In this document: piece after piece, positions 1-6,901 of the stretch
Position numbering within the stretch: position 1 is the first letter of the stretch
Layout: every line of letters starts with the position of its first letter
Assembly: GCA_031555955.1 (NCBI GenBank)
Contig: JAVBTY010000010.1
Location: 1 to 31,487 of the forward strand
Direction of reading: 5' to 3'
DNA: 31,487 nt
Source of the DNA: Azoarcus sp031555955
Lineage (GTDB): Bacteria; Pseudomonadota; Gammaproteobacteria; Burkholderiales; Rhodocyclaceae
Position numbers and translations under genes: made by a program
The notes under the pieces: generated by a model
Told to the model about the DNA's origin: nothing
What the model saw: the letters and a program-made list of their open reading frames with translations, nothing else
Database searches by the model: none

Positions 1-221
1 AGATAGCCGATGCGGATACCGGCCAGGTGCTGGACTTCGCCGTCGTATTCCTTGTCGGCGTTGGCCATGATGCGCAGCACGGTGGATTTGCCAGCGCCGT
101 TGAGTCCGAGCAGGCCGATCTTGGCGCCGGGAAAGAAGGAAAGGGAAATGTCTTTGATGATCTGCCGTTTGGGCGGCACGATCTTGCTCACGCGGAGCAT
201 GCTCATTACATACTGGGCCAT
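1..221 (-). CDS. ettA: EttA, energy-dependent translational throttle ABC-F ATPase (N-terminal part)
   Basis: ABC-F family ATPase that acts on the ribosome, where EttA binds the E site and gates entry into elongation according to ATP/ADP ratio (family knowledge). Only the first 73 codons are in the window; the gene runs off the left edge. The start is the ATG at 221-219, giving MAQYVMSMLRVSKIVPPKRQ, the usual EttA beginning. The Walker A motif GLNGAGKST is complete at about residues 38-46, followed by the IMANADKEYDGE stretch typical of EttA. There is no membrane segment, as expected for a soluble ABC-F protein. It is divergent from the TerC gene across a 149-nt gap that contains no other gene. 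The name is secure from the N-terminus, although the second ATPase domain and the arm that separates EttA from Uup cannot be seen. Confidence 0.9.
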   Translation of the reverse strand, partial: MAQYVMSMLRVSKIVPPKRQIIKDISLSFFPGAKIGLLGLNGAGKSTVLRIMANADKEYDGEVQHLAGIRIGY

Positions 222-370
222 GGTCTTCCGTTATCTGGATGTAGCGCAAAGGCGGCAGTCTACCCGAGCGGCCGGACTTTGGGCGGGGGCGTTCCAGTCC
301 GCCCGGTTTTGCAAAAGCAGCCTGCGGGGTAACAATACGCATGCAGGCGGCGTGAGCCTGAAACGGGGGA

Positions 371-1105
371 ATGATGGTCGAAACGCTTTTGCAGCCAGAG
401 TTCTGGGTCGCGGTCGCCCAGATCATCGCAATAGATATCCTGCTCGGCGGGGATAATGCAGTCGTTATTGCGCTTGCCTGCAGGCGTCTGCCCGAACATC
501 AGCGCAGCAAGGGAATTTTCGGGGGCGTGGCGGGCGCGATTGCGCTGCGCATCGTGCTGATATTTTTCGCCCTGCAACTGCTGGCGCTGCCTTTCCTCAA
601 GGTGGCCGGGGCGCTGCTGCTGGTATGGATTGGCGTAAAGCTGCTGCAGCCCGAGGAGGAGGGCGGGCACGAACAGATTGACGGCAGCACGCATCTGCTG
701 GGTGCGATCAGGACGGTGATCGTCGCCGATGCGGTCATGAGCCTGGATAACGTCATTGCCGTGGCGGGCGCAGCCAAAGGAGACATGGCGCTGGTTGTTT
801 TCGGCATCGTCGTGAGTATTCCGATCATTGTCTGGGGCAGCCGGTTCGTGCTCCGGCTGATGGACCGTTTCCCCGTGGTGATTACGCTGGGCGCCGCGCT
901 GCTGGGGTGGATCGCGGGAGGAATGCTGGTTGGGGACGTCGCGCTGGAATCATGGCTGCGCGGCATGCCCGCATGGCTGCATTACGCGACTGCGGCGATT
1001 GGCGCGGCGCTGGTGGTTATCATCGGAAAATGGCTGGCGCGGCGCGCGGTTTTGCCGCCGCTGACTGAAATCAGGCTGGGGGATGAGGGGGGAAAAAACG
1101 GATGA
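371..1105 (+). CDS. TerC-family integral membrane protein (YjbE-type, putative metal exporter)
   Basis: 244-residue polytopic membrane protein of the TerC family. Members such as Bacillus YjbE (MeeY) and Alx are linked to manganese export, but the substrate here is an inference. The two internally repeated TerC motifs are visible: LGGDNAVVIALA near residues 25-36 and SLDNVIAVAGA near 124-134. Their Asp-Asn pairs sit in membrane helices and are the conserved ion-handling residues. Hydrophobic stretches cover most of the protein, with a charged loop (PEEEGGHEQ) at about 94-102. The start is ATG at 371 or the adjacent ATG at 374. The stop overlaps the start of the universal stress protein gene by ATGA, so the two are probably translationally coupled. 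Length is normal for the short TerC class without CBS domains. Confidence 0.88.
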   Translation: MMVETLLQPEFWVAVAQIIAIDILLGGDNAVVIALACRRLPEHQRSKGIFGGVAGAIALRIVLIFFALQLLALPFLKVAGALLLVWIGVKLLQPEEEGGHEQIDGSTHLLGAIRTVIVADAVMSLDNVIAVAGAAKGDMALVVFGIVVSIPIIVWGSRFVLRLMDRFPVVITLGAALLGWIAGGMLVGDVALESWLRGMPAWLHYATAAIGAALVVIIGKWLARRAVLPPLTEIRLGDEGGKNG

Positions 1106-1545
1106 ATACGGCGAAAGTCCCGCTCAAGGTTCTGGTGGCGGTGGATGGTTCGGAGTACGGCGACCGGGCGGTGGAGCATGTGCTGCGCCTGCATGCCGCT
1201 GGCTGCGCGCAGGAAATCCATCTGCTCAACGTGCAGATGCCAGCTGTTTCCGGCCATGGTCGCATGTTCGTCAGCCATGACGAAATCGAACGTTATTACC
1301 AGGAAGAAGGCGCGGCCGCCCTGCGCGGATCGCGCGTCCTGCTGGAACAGGCGGGGGTTGCCTGCACCGCGCATGCCATGGTCGGCCACGTGGCCGAAAC
1401 GGTTGTCCGCTTCGCCCACGAAGGCGGATTCGGGATGATCGTGGCGGGCAGCCACGGCCGGGGCGGGGTCAGGCGGCTGCTGCTCGGTTCAGTGGCGGCG
1501 GAGGTGCTGCGCCAGTCGGATATTCCGGTCGCCATCGTGAAATGA
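1102..1545 (+). CDS. Universal stress protein, UspA family
   Basis: 147-residue single-domain Usp protein of the Rossmann-like ATP-binding fold. It starts with the beta strand KVLVAVDGSEYGDRAV, where the Asp after VAV is the conserved nucleotide contact. The C-terminal ATP signature G-2X-G-9X-G-S is seen as GSHGRGGVRRLLLGSVA at about residues 116-132, so this should be an ATP-binding Usp rather than an UspA-type non-binder. Family members bind ATP and modulate stress survival; the precise partner is unknown. Its ATG lies within the ATGA overlap with the TerC gene, so the pair probably forms one operon, and co-regulation with metal or envelope stress is plausible but not shown by the sequence. 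The gene ends 29 nt before a strong hairpin. Confidence 0.9.
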   Translation: MNTAKVPLKVLVAVDGSEYGDRAVEHVLRLHAAGCAQEIHLLNVQMPAVSGHGRMFVSHDEIERYYQEEGAAALRGSRVLLEQAGVACTAHAMVGHVAETVVRFAHEGGFGMIVAGSHGRGGVRRLLLGSVAAEVLRQSDIPVAIVK

Positions 1546-1574
1546 CCGGGGCGCGGAATATGGCGGCCCGTTGA

Positions 1575-1602
1575 GGCATCCGGCCGCAGCAGGCCGGATG
1601 CC
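1575..1602. terminator. Hairpin between convergent usp and lysC, probable bidirectional terminator
   Basis: Perfect 11-bp inverted repeat, GGCATCCGGCC (1575-1585) and GGCCGGATGCC (1592-1602), with a 6-nt loop. It sits in the 79-nt gap between two convergent stop codons, which is the usual place for a shared terminator. There is no strong T-run on either side, so termination may be inefficient or factor-assisted. Confidence 0.6.
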
Positions 1603-1624
1603 GGAGGGGTTTCAGTCTGGCGTA

Positions 1625-2851
1625 TCAGCCCTGGTTTTCAAGGCCGAACGCCTTATGCAGGACGCGGACGGCCAGTTCCAGATATTTTTCCTCGATAGCG
1701 ACGGAAATCTTGATTTCCGACGTTGAGATCATCTGGATATTGATGCCTTCATCGGCCAGCGCGCGGAACATCTGCGATGCCACGCCCGGGTGCGAGCGCA
1801 TGCCGACGCCGACAATGGAAACCTTGGCCATGGTGTTGCCGCTTTCGATGGCCCGGGCGCCGATCTGCTGCCGGACGCCTTCCAGAACCTTGAGCGAGCG
1901 GTCCAGATCGGCGCGGCTGACCGTGAAGGAAAGATCGGTGCTGCCGTCATGGCCGACGTTCTGGATGATCATGTCGACATCGATGTTGGCGTCGGCGACA
2001 GGTCCCAGGATCTGGTAGGCGACCCCGGGTTTGTCCGGCACGCCGAGCACGGTGAGCTTGGCTTCATCGCGGTTGAAGGCGATGCCGGAGATAACGGGCT
2101 GTTCCATGTTTTTATCTTCCTCAACGGTGATGAGCGTTCCTTCGCCTTCCTCCTGAAAGCTTGAGAGAACGCGTAGCTTGACCTTGTATTTGCCGGCGAA
2201 TTCGACGGAGCGTATCTGCAGCACCTTCGAACCGAGGCTGGCCATTTCCAGCATTTCCTCAAAGGTGATGGCGTCGAGCTTGCGCGCCTCGGGGACGATG
2301 CGCGGATCGGTGGTGTATACGCCATCCACGTCCGTATAGATCTGGCATTCATCCGCCTTCAGCGCGGCGGCGAGCGCCACCGCCGTGGTGTCGGAACCGC
2401 CGCGGCCCAGTGTCGTGATGCTGCCGGATTCGTCCACGCCCTGGAAGCCGGCGACGACGACGACCCGGCCCGCGTCGAGATCCGCGCGGATGGGGGCGTC
2501 ATCAATGCTGAGAATGCGGGCCTTGGTGTGCGATGAATCGGTCAGTATCTTCACCTGCGCGCCGGTGTAGCTTTTCCCTTCCACACCGATGTCGTTCAGC
2601 GCCATGCAAAGCAGGCCGATTGTGACCTGTTCGCCGGTGGAGATGACTACATCCAGTTCGCGGGGCGCGGGAGCTGCGGCAATATCTTTCGCCAGCGCAA
2701 TAAGGCGGTTTGTTTCGCCGCTCATCGCTGAAACCACGACGATCACCTGGTGTCCCTGTGCGCGGAATTTCGCTATTTTCCGGGCAACGTTCTTGATGCG
2801 CTCGGGGCTGCCCATCGAGGTGCCGCCATATTTTTGAACAATCAGTGCCAT
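1625..2851 (-). CDS. lysC: Aspartate kinase (lysC)
   Basis: Catalyses ATP-dependent phosphorylation of L-aspartate to 4-aspartyl phosphate, the first step toward lysine, diaminopimelate, threonine and methionine. The 408-residue length fits the monofunctional enzyme. The N-terminal kinase signature VQKYGGTSMGS is at residues 5-15, a nucleotide-site segment TLGRGGSDTTA follows at about 150, and YTDVDGVYTTDPR lies at about 174-186. Two ACT domains fill roughly residues 265-405, including VGVGMRSHPGVA and FRALADEGINIQMISTSE, which give feedback control by lysine and/or threonine. ATG at 2851 is chosen because it gives the usual MALIVQKYGG start. An in-frame GTG two codons earlier is possible, and neither has a good Shine-Dalgarno. 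A weak TAAAAT (complement of 2897-2902) could be the -10. The internal start for a beta subunit seen in some Gram-positives was not assessed. Confidence 0.95.
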   Translation of the reverse strand: MALIVQKYGGTSMGSPERIKNVARKIAKFRAQGHQVIVVVSAMSGETNRLIALAKDIAAAPAPRELDVVISTGEQVTIGLLCMALNDIGVEGKSYTGAQVKILTDSSHTKARILSIDDAPIRADLDAGRVVVVAGFQGVDESGSITTLGRGGSDTTAVALAAALKADECQIYTDVDGVYTTDPRIVPEARKLDAITFEEMLEMASLGSKVLQIRSVEFAGKYKVKLRVLSSFQEEGEGTLITVEEDKNMEQPVISGIAFNRDEAKLTVLGVPDKPGVAYQILGPVADANIDVDMIIQNVGHDGSTDLSFTVSRADLDRSLKVLEGVRQQIGARAIESGNTMAKVSIVGVGMRSHPGVASQMFRALADEGINIQMISTSEIKISVAIEEKYLELAVRVLHKAFGLENQG

Positions 2852-3003
2852 AGCCACATCCGGTACGCGGTGGGTAAATAAAGGAGAAGAGGCGGAATTT
2901 TACCTAAGCAATATTTTTTTTGCAGCGCAATATTCAGGATATTCCGCTGGAGGGCCGGTTTTTCCGGGAGAAATGGCGAAGATCCTGCATGCCGGTGTTC
3001 CGT

Positions 3004-3033
3004 TTGTATGTGCAAGGAGTAGTGATTTATACT
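3004..3033 (+). promoter_or_regulatory. Possible sigma-70 promoter for the XRE-type regulator
   Basis: TTGTAT at 3004-3009 and TATACT at 3028-3033 with an 18-nt spacer, about 120 nt upstream of the regulator start. It lies in a gene-free stretch of about 300 nt (2852-3151) between the divergent lysC and regulator genes. I see no convincing gene in that gap; an ORF beginning near 2920 has no recognisable features. Confidence 0.35.
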
Positions 3034-3151
3034 GAAGCGTCGCTCGGACTTTTAATCATAAGAACTATCTGGCGAGGATGGTGTCGTATTGCATGTCTGG
3101 CCGGATGGGTCTGGCTGGCGTATATGTGGTTTGACAGTAAAGGACAGAATC

Positions 3152-3448
3152 ATGAAGAGCGTGGAAAACATTGATGTGCGAGAGATCCGCCGCAAGCTGG
3201 GTCTGAACCAGTCGCAGTTCTGGTCGAAAATCGGGGTCACCCAGAGTGGCGGTTCGCGTTATGAAAGCGGGCGCAACATCCCCCGTCCGGTGCAGGCCCT
3301 GCTGCGTCTGGTTCATATCGAACAGATCGATATCAACAAGGTCAGGAAGGAAGATGTGGAGGTGGCGGAATATCTCAAGGCCGCCAATCCGGATCTGTAT
3401 AAAACGCTGAAAAAGGAAGCGCGTGCGAAGCGCAAGGAACGCGGCTGA
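3152..3448 (+). CDS. Small XRE/HTH_3-type DNA-binding regulator
   Basis: 98-residue protein built around one helix-turn-helix of the XRE/Cro-C1 class. REIRRKLGLNQSQFWSKIGV forms helices 1-2, and TQSGGSRYESGR, residues about 30-41, is the recognition helix region. The tail is very basic (KKEARAKRKERG). The chosen ATG at 3152 has AAAGGA at 3140-3145, 6 nt upstream; the open frame extends further upstream but without a better start. The protein has no sensor domain, so it is probably a simple DNA-binding regulator whose target is unknown. It stands alone: lysC diverges from it and the radical SAM gene converges on it. A strong intrinsic terminator follows 30 nt after the stop. It lacks the ImmA or toxin partner often found beside XRE proteins, so it is not obviously part of a toxin-antitoxin pair or a phage remnant. 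Confidence 0.8.
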   Translation: MKSVENIDVREIRRKLGLNQSQFWSKIGVTQSGGSRYESGRNIPRPVQALLRLVHIEQIDINKVRKEDVEVAEYLKAANPDLYKTLKKEARAKRKERG

Positions 3449-3474
3449 TACGGCGGCAGCTTCCGCCACGCGCT

Positions 3475-4329
3475 TCAGGGGCTGACGAGAACCGTCAGCC
3501 CTTTTTTTGTGCTGATGTAGCGCGCGATTTCTTCCAGTTCCTGTGTGGTCAGCGGGTAGAGATGCCGTGCTTCGGGCTGCCGGGACGGGCGCGCGATCCC
3601 GTACAGCAATACGCCTGCCAGCTGCGCGGGCGCGGCGGCGTCGAGCAGGGCCAGCCAGGCGTCGAGCATGCGCTCTTCCGGCGCGGCGCCATCCCAGCGG
3701 AACAGGCACGTCTGCACCCATGTCCGGCACAGCCCGGCGCAGATGCGCAGGTTGCGGGCAATGGTCTGCGGCCTGGTCCGGACGCCGTTGATGCGCGCGA
3801 TGTCGCTGGCGTCTCCGGCATCGACCTTGAACCACGCCTCGCCGCCCGCTTCTCCGATCAGACGTACTCCCGCCTTTACGCGCTCCCGCGTCATCAGGCT
3901 GCCGTTGGTGATGAGCCGGACCGGCACGTTATTCAGACCGGATTCGTCGCGCAGCCGGATCGCCAGCGCGACCGCCTCGGGAAAAGCCTCCGCGCTGGTG
4001 GGTTCGCCGTTGCCAGAGAAGGCAATGTCCTTTATTTCACGCATGCTTTCCGGAGCGTTATGCGTCAGCCAGCCGCCATGCGCCAGCGCGGTGAGAAAGG
4101 CGCGCAGTTCCCGTTCCAGCAGTGCCAGATCGACGGGGGGCGCCTTGCCGCGCTTCAGCCCGGGAACCTGGCAGTAGGCGCAATGCCAGTTGCACGCGTT
4201 GTCCGTATTGAGGTTGATCCCGACCGAAACACCACCGGCGCGGCGTGACAGAACGGGATAAACGTAGACGAATCCCGCCAGGTTGCGGTCATGGTTGTGG
4301 ACGGAGAGCGGGCGGGTGGCTGGAATCAT
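3475..4329 (-). CDS. Radical SAM protein, COG0731-like (wyosine-synthase-related Fe-S oxidoreductase)
   Basis: 284-residue radical SAM enzyme. The cluster-binding CX3CX2C motif is NACNWHCAYCQ, with Cys46, Cys50 and Cys53. FSGNGEPT at about 104-111 is the SAM-binding GGE-like motif in the GNGEP form typical of the COG0731 group related to archaeal TYW1. LITNGS and a later VKVDAGD-like strand (WFKVDAGD) also fit that fold. It would bind a 4Fe-4S cluster and cleave S-adenosylmethionine; the substrate is unknown. It diverges from queD, but it is longer than QueE and lacks the QueE-type SGGEP motif, so I do not call it QueE. Its last residues (about STKKGLTVLVSP) are encoded by DNA that doubles as the opposing terminator. 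The start at 4329 gives MIPATRPLSVHNHDRNLAGF; the exact start is moderately sure. Confidence 0.8.
   Translation of the reverse strand: MIPATRPLSVHNHDRNLAGFVYVYPVLSRRAGGVSVGINLNTDNACNWHCAYCQVPGLKRGKAPPVDLALLERELRAFLTALAHGGWLTHNAPESMREIKDIAFSGNGEPTSAEAFPEAVALAIRLRDESGLNNVPVRLITNGSLMTRERVKAGVRLIGEAGGEAWFKVDAGDASDIARINGVRTRPQTIARNLRICAGLCRTWVQTCLFRWDGAAPEERMLDAWLALLDAAAPAQLAGVLLYGIARPSRQPEARHLYPLTTQELEEIARYISTKKGLTVLVSP
3479..3508 (+). terminator. Rho-independent terminator of the XRE regulator
   Basis: Perfect 9-bp stem GGGCTGACG (3479-3487) / CGTCAGCCC (3493-3501), 5-nt loop AGAAC, then seven T residues (3502-3508). It is a textbook intrinsic terminator for the rightward gene. It lies inside the last codons of the leftward radical SAM gene, whose stop is at 3475-3477. 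Confidence 0.88.
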
Positions 4330-4387
4330 TGCGGGACGGATTTGCGGCTGGCGGGCGGGAACGGGGAAAAGGGGAGCTGAAGCCCGG

Positions 4388-4396
4388 TGCTACAAT
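4388..4396 (+). promoter_or_regulatory. Extended -10 promoter for queD, inside a small dyad
   Basis: TGCTACAAT is an extended -10 element (TGnTATAAT with one mismatch) 55 nt upstream of the queD ATG. No good -35 is visible, as is common with an extended -10. It is exactly the loop of an inverted repeat GCCCGG (4382-4387) / CCGGGC (4397-4402), which could be an operator or chance in GC-rich DNA. No preQ1 riboswitch pattern was recognised in the leader. Confidence 0.5.
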
Positions 4397-4451
4397 CCGG
4401 GCGCAAAACACCCTGTCCGCCCGCCGGTCCGCCCGGTTTTACGAGGTTCCC

Positions 4452-4901
4452 ATGCGCATTACCCGCCGTCTGGAATTCGACGCAGGCCACCGGATTCCGG
4501 ACCATGCCAGCCAGTGCCGCCATCTGCACGGACACCGTTACGCGATTGAGATTACCGTGTCTGGCGCGGTGACCGACGCCGAGGGGCGCCCGGATAACGG
4601 CATGGTGATGGATTTCGCCGATATCAAGAAAATTGCGGACGATCTCGTCGTCAGCCGCTGGGATCATGCCTTTCTTGCCTGGCGCGGCGATAGCGCGGTA
4701 ACCGCGTTTCTCGCCTCCCTGCCTGGGCATAAAACAGTCTTGCTGGATGTGACGCCCACTGCGGAAAACCTTGCTGCGGAAGCGTTCCGCATTCTCGATG
4801 CCGCCTACCGCAACAGTTATGGAGACAGGCTGCGGCTGGAAAAGATCCGCCTTTACGAAACGCCCAACTGCTGGGCTGACGCGCTGCGCGGAGAAATCTG
4901 A
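4452..4901 (+). CDS. queD: 6-carboxy-5,6,7,8-tetrahydropterin synthase (QueD)
   Basis: Converts 7,8-dihydroneopterin triphosphate to 6-carboxytetrahydropterin, an early step of queuosine (7-deazaguanine) synthesis; the fold is that of 6-pyruvoyl-tetrahydropterin synthase. The zinc ligands are visible as FDAGHRI (His13) and the CX3HGH motif QCRHLHGH (Cys22, His26, His28), Cys22 being the catalytic cysteine. WDHAFL at about 73-78 supplies the catalytic Asp-His pair, and RLYETPNCWA near the C-terminus holds the pterin-binding Glu. At 149 residues it is slightly longer than E. coli QueD (about 120). ATG at 4452 is chosen because it begins MRITRRLEFDAGHR; the upstream extension of the frame overlaps the divergent radical SAM gene and is not credible. 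No queC, queE or queF is in the window. Confidence 0.92.
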   Translation: MRITRRLEFDAGHRIPDHASQCRHLHGHRYAIEITVSGAVTDAEGRPDNGMVMDFADIKKIADDLVVSRWDHAFLAWRGDSAVTAFLASLPGHKTVLLDVTPTAENLAAEAFRILDAAYRNSYGDRLRLEKIRLYETPNCWADALRGEI

Positions 4902-4963
4902 AGCCGCTGCCGTCAGCGGGCGGGAAATCCGGGATCCTTTCGTTTCTGCAAACATGACGGATC

Positions 4964-6316
4964 TCAGCCCGCCGTGATCCGCGCCGTGGCTTCCGTATTC
5001 CGGAACATGGCCTCCGGGGCGGGAGCCTCACCGGGAAGAATGCGGATTTCGCGCTGCGGAAAGGGGAAGCCAATACCGGCCGCCCGGAAGCGGCGCCACA
5101 CTTCCATATTGATGCCTGAAACGATTTCCATCGTTCCCTCGCCCGGATCGGCGATCCAGCATCCCAGGCGGAGATTGATGCCGTTATCGCCAAAGCTCGC
5201 CAGAAAAGCGCTGGGCGCCGGTTTTTTAAGCACCCGGCGCTGTTCCCCTGCGACTTCGAGCAGGATTCTTAGCGCCTGTTCCGGATCGGCGTCGTAGCTG
5301 ATCTGGAATGAAAGGGCCATGGATACCTGGCTGTCGCTCAGGGTTTCGTTCTGCACCACGGAACTGACCAGGATTTCGTTCGGAACGATGGATTCAATGC
5401 CGTTCGAGGCCCGCAGCACTGTATAGCGGGTGGTTATTTCCTTGACGATGCCGCGCTCGTTGCCAATGGAAATGAGGCTGCCGATGCGCAGCGAGCGGTC
5501 GAGCAGAAGGATGAAGCCGGAGACATAGTTCGCCGCGATTTTCTGCAGCCCGAAGCCAAGGCCGACACCGAGCGCGCCGCCGAATACCGATAGCGTCGTC
5601 AGGTTGATCCCAACCATCGGCAGGGAAACCAGCACGGCCACGATAACGAGCACCGAGCGGGCCATGCGCGCCAGCACCAGCCGCACGTTGGGGTCGAGCC
5701 CTGCAGCGCGGCCCAGCCAGCGTTCCAGCATGCCCGCGACCCACAGCGCGATGACCACGGTCAGCAGCACCATGGTTGCCCCCTGCAGCACCATCCACAG
5801 AGAGAGTTTCTGCGCGCCCAGCGTGAACGAAACCGCATCCAGATCGGCGATTACCTCGGGCAGCCAGCCGAGCAGATGCAGGGCCACGACGCTCCAGATG
5901 ACCGCGGCGGAAAATTTTTCCAACCCGGCGGACCAGGCGGGCCGCCCGATCGCCTGGCGCACGGCGAAGGTGATGAAACGGATCGCGGCCAGCGAAAGCA
6001 GCAGCGGCACGGCCAGGTCGAGCAGATAAACCTTCTGGAACCGGGTCAGTACGCTGCGCGCGACGATGACGAGAATCAGCGCCGACAGCGGAAACAGCAG
6101 GTGGCGCATGCCGTGCGCGCCAAAGCGGCGCGCGGCGCTCGCCGGTTCGTCGTCGCCGACCCGTGGCACGTGGCGCACGGCGGCGCGCTGGATCAGCCAG
6201 CCGCAGACGAGGCACAGCACGAGCGCGCCGGTCTGCCACATCACCCGGGGGTCGTCGAGGTTATCCGCTATGCGCGCCCACAGCGCGCCGGCTCCGGTGA
6301 CGAAGGGTTTCTCCAT
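4964..6316 (-). CDS. Mechanosensitive ion channel, MscS family
   Basis: 450-residue inner-membrane channel protein that should gate in response to membrane tension and protect against hypo-osmotic shock. Several N-terminal hydrophobic segments (about residues 27-45, 70-90, 100-120, 138-155, 180-215) precede the MscS core. The pore-lining helix region is GVGLGFGLQKIAANYVSGF (about 255-275), followed by the beta domain LLLDRSLRIGSLISIGNERG and the alpha/beta vestibule. The C-terminal segment GIGFPFPQREIRIL is the standard MscS ending. It is longer than E. coli MscS because of extra N-terminal helices, placing it among the YbdG/YnaI-like forms. It is the last gene of the leftward unit beginning at purN, 2 nt after the PLD-like gene. 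Its convergent neighbour is queD. Confidence 0.88.
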   Translation of the reverse strand: MEKPFVTGAGALWARIADNLDDPRVMWQTGALVLCLVCGWLIQRAAVRHVPRVGDDEPASAARRFGAHGMRHLLFPLSALILVIVARSVLTRFQKVYLLDLAVPLLLSLAAIRFITFAVRQAIGRPAWSAGLEKFSAAVIWSVVALHLLGWLPEVIADLDAVSFTLGAQKLSLWMVLQGATMVLLTVVIALWVAGMLERWLGRAAGLDPNVRLVLARMARSVLVIVAVLVSLPMVGINLTTLSVFGGALGVGLGFGLQKIAANYVSGFILLLDRSLRIGSLISIGNERGIVKEITTRYTVLRASNGIESIVPNEILVSSVVQNETLSDSQVSMALSFQISYDADPEQALRILLEVAGEQRRVLKKPAPSAFLASFGDNGINLRLGCWIADPGEGTMEIVSGINMEVWRRFRAAGIGFPFPQREIRILPGEAPAPEAMFRNTEATARITAG

Positions 6317-6318
6317 GC

Positions 6319-6879
6319 TCAGGGTTTCCAGGGCAAACGGGTGATGGGGGTGGCCTGTTCGTGATGGCGCAGCCAGTTATCGCGGTAAGCGCGCGCGAGC
6401 GCGCAGTTCCGGCGCAGCACCAGCACGTTTTCCGCGTTGCGGTTCTGCGCCGACCAGGTGAGATTGTACGAACCCGTCGCCACCGCGCAATCCGGGCCGT
6501 CGGCATCGGCCACCAGCACCTTGTTATGCGCCGCGCCGTAACGGGTTTCCAGCGCCACGGGAATGCTGGCGGCGAGCAGGCGCGGCAGCGCCTGGCCGCG
6601 CGCGCGGCGGTTCATTTCCGCATCGGCCAGCACGCTGACGTTGACGCCGCGCTGCCGCGCCGCGATCAGCGCTTCCGCGATGCGGCGGCTGGTAAAGGTG
6701 TAAGCCTGCACATGCAGGGTGCGCCGTGCGCCGCCGATCACATCCAGCAGCAGGGCTTCGGCATCATCCCAGGGGGAAAACGCAACTTCCGCCTCGCCTG
6801 CGGCGGGCAGGCGCTGGCTGGCCTGCGCCGCTGCGGGCGCAACCGCTAGCGCAGCCAGCAGCGCCGTGCCTGCCGCCAT
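6319..6879 (-). CDS. Secreted PLD-superfamily protein with one HKD motif (Nuc-like)
   Basis: 186-residue member of the phospholipase D superfamily. It starts with a Sec-type signal peptide (MAAGTALLAALAVAPAAAQA) and so should act in the periplasm. The HKD signature is HNKVLVAD (His118, Lys120, Asp125), followed by the downstream block TGSYNLTWSAQNRNAENVLV, where the Ser, Asn and Glu are conserved in PLD-type nucleases. The single HKD motif and small size match the dimeric Nuc endonuclease class rather than two-motif phospholipases, so non-specific DNA/RNA cleavage is the best guess. ATG at 6879 is chosen because the signal peptide follows directly; an in-frame GTG at 6900 is possible. It lies 22 nt after rsmB and 2 nt before mscS. 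Confidence 0.82.
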   Translation of the reverse strand: MAAGTALLAALAVAPAAAQASQRLPAAGEAEVAFSPWDDAEALLLDVIGGARRTLHVQAYTFTSRRIAEALIAARQRGVNVSVLADAEMNRRARGQALPRLLAASIPVALETRYGAAHNKVLVADADGPDCAVATGSYNLTWSAQNRNAENVLVLRRNCALARAYRDNWLRHHEQATPITRLPWKP

Positions 6880-6901
6880 GCGGAGGTGGGAGCCGCGCAC
6901 G

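Noticed and set aside
2920..3174. 84-codon frame in the lysC-regulator gap
   Set aside because: No ribosome site, no recognisable sequence, and it runs into the regulator gene in another frame.
3152..3448. XRE regulator as antitoxin of a toxin-antitoxin module or phage repressor
   Set aside because: No partner gene with spacing or overlap, and no phage genes nearby; it has its own terminator.
4245..4451. Upstream extension of the queD frame
   Set aside because: It overlaps the divergent radical SAM gene start, and its residues do not look like the QueD family, whose N-terminus is at 4452.
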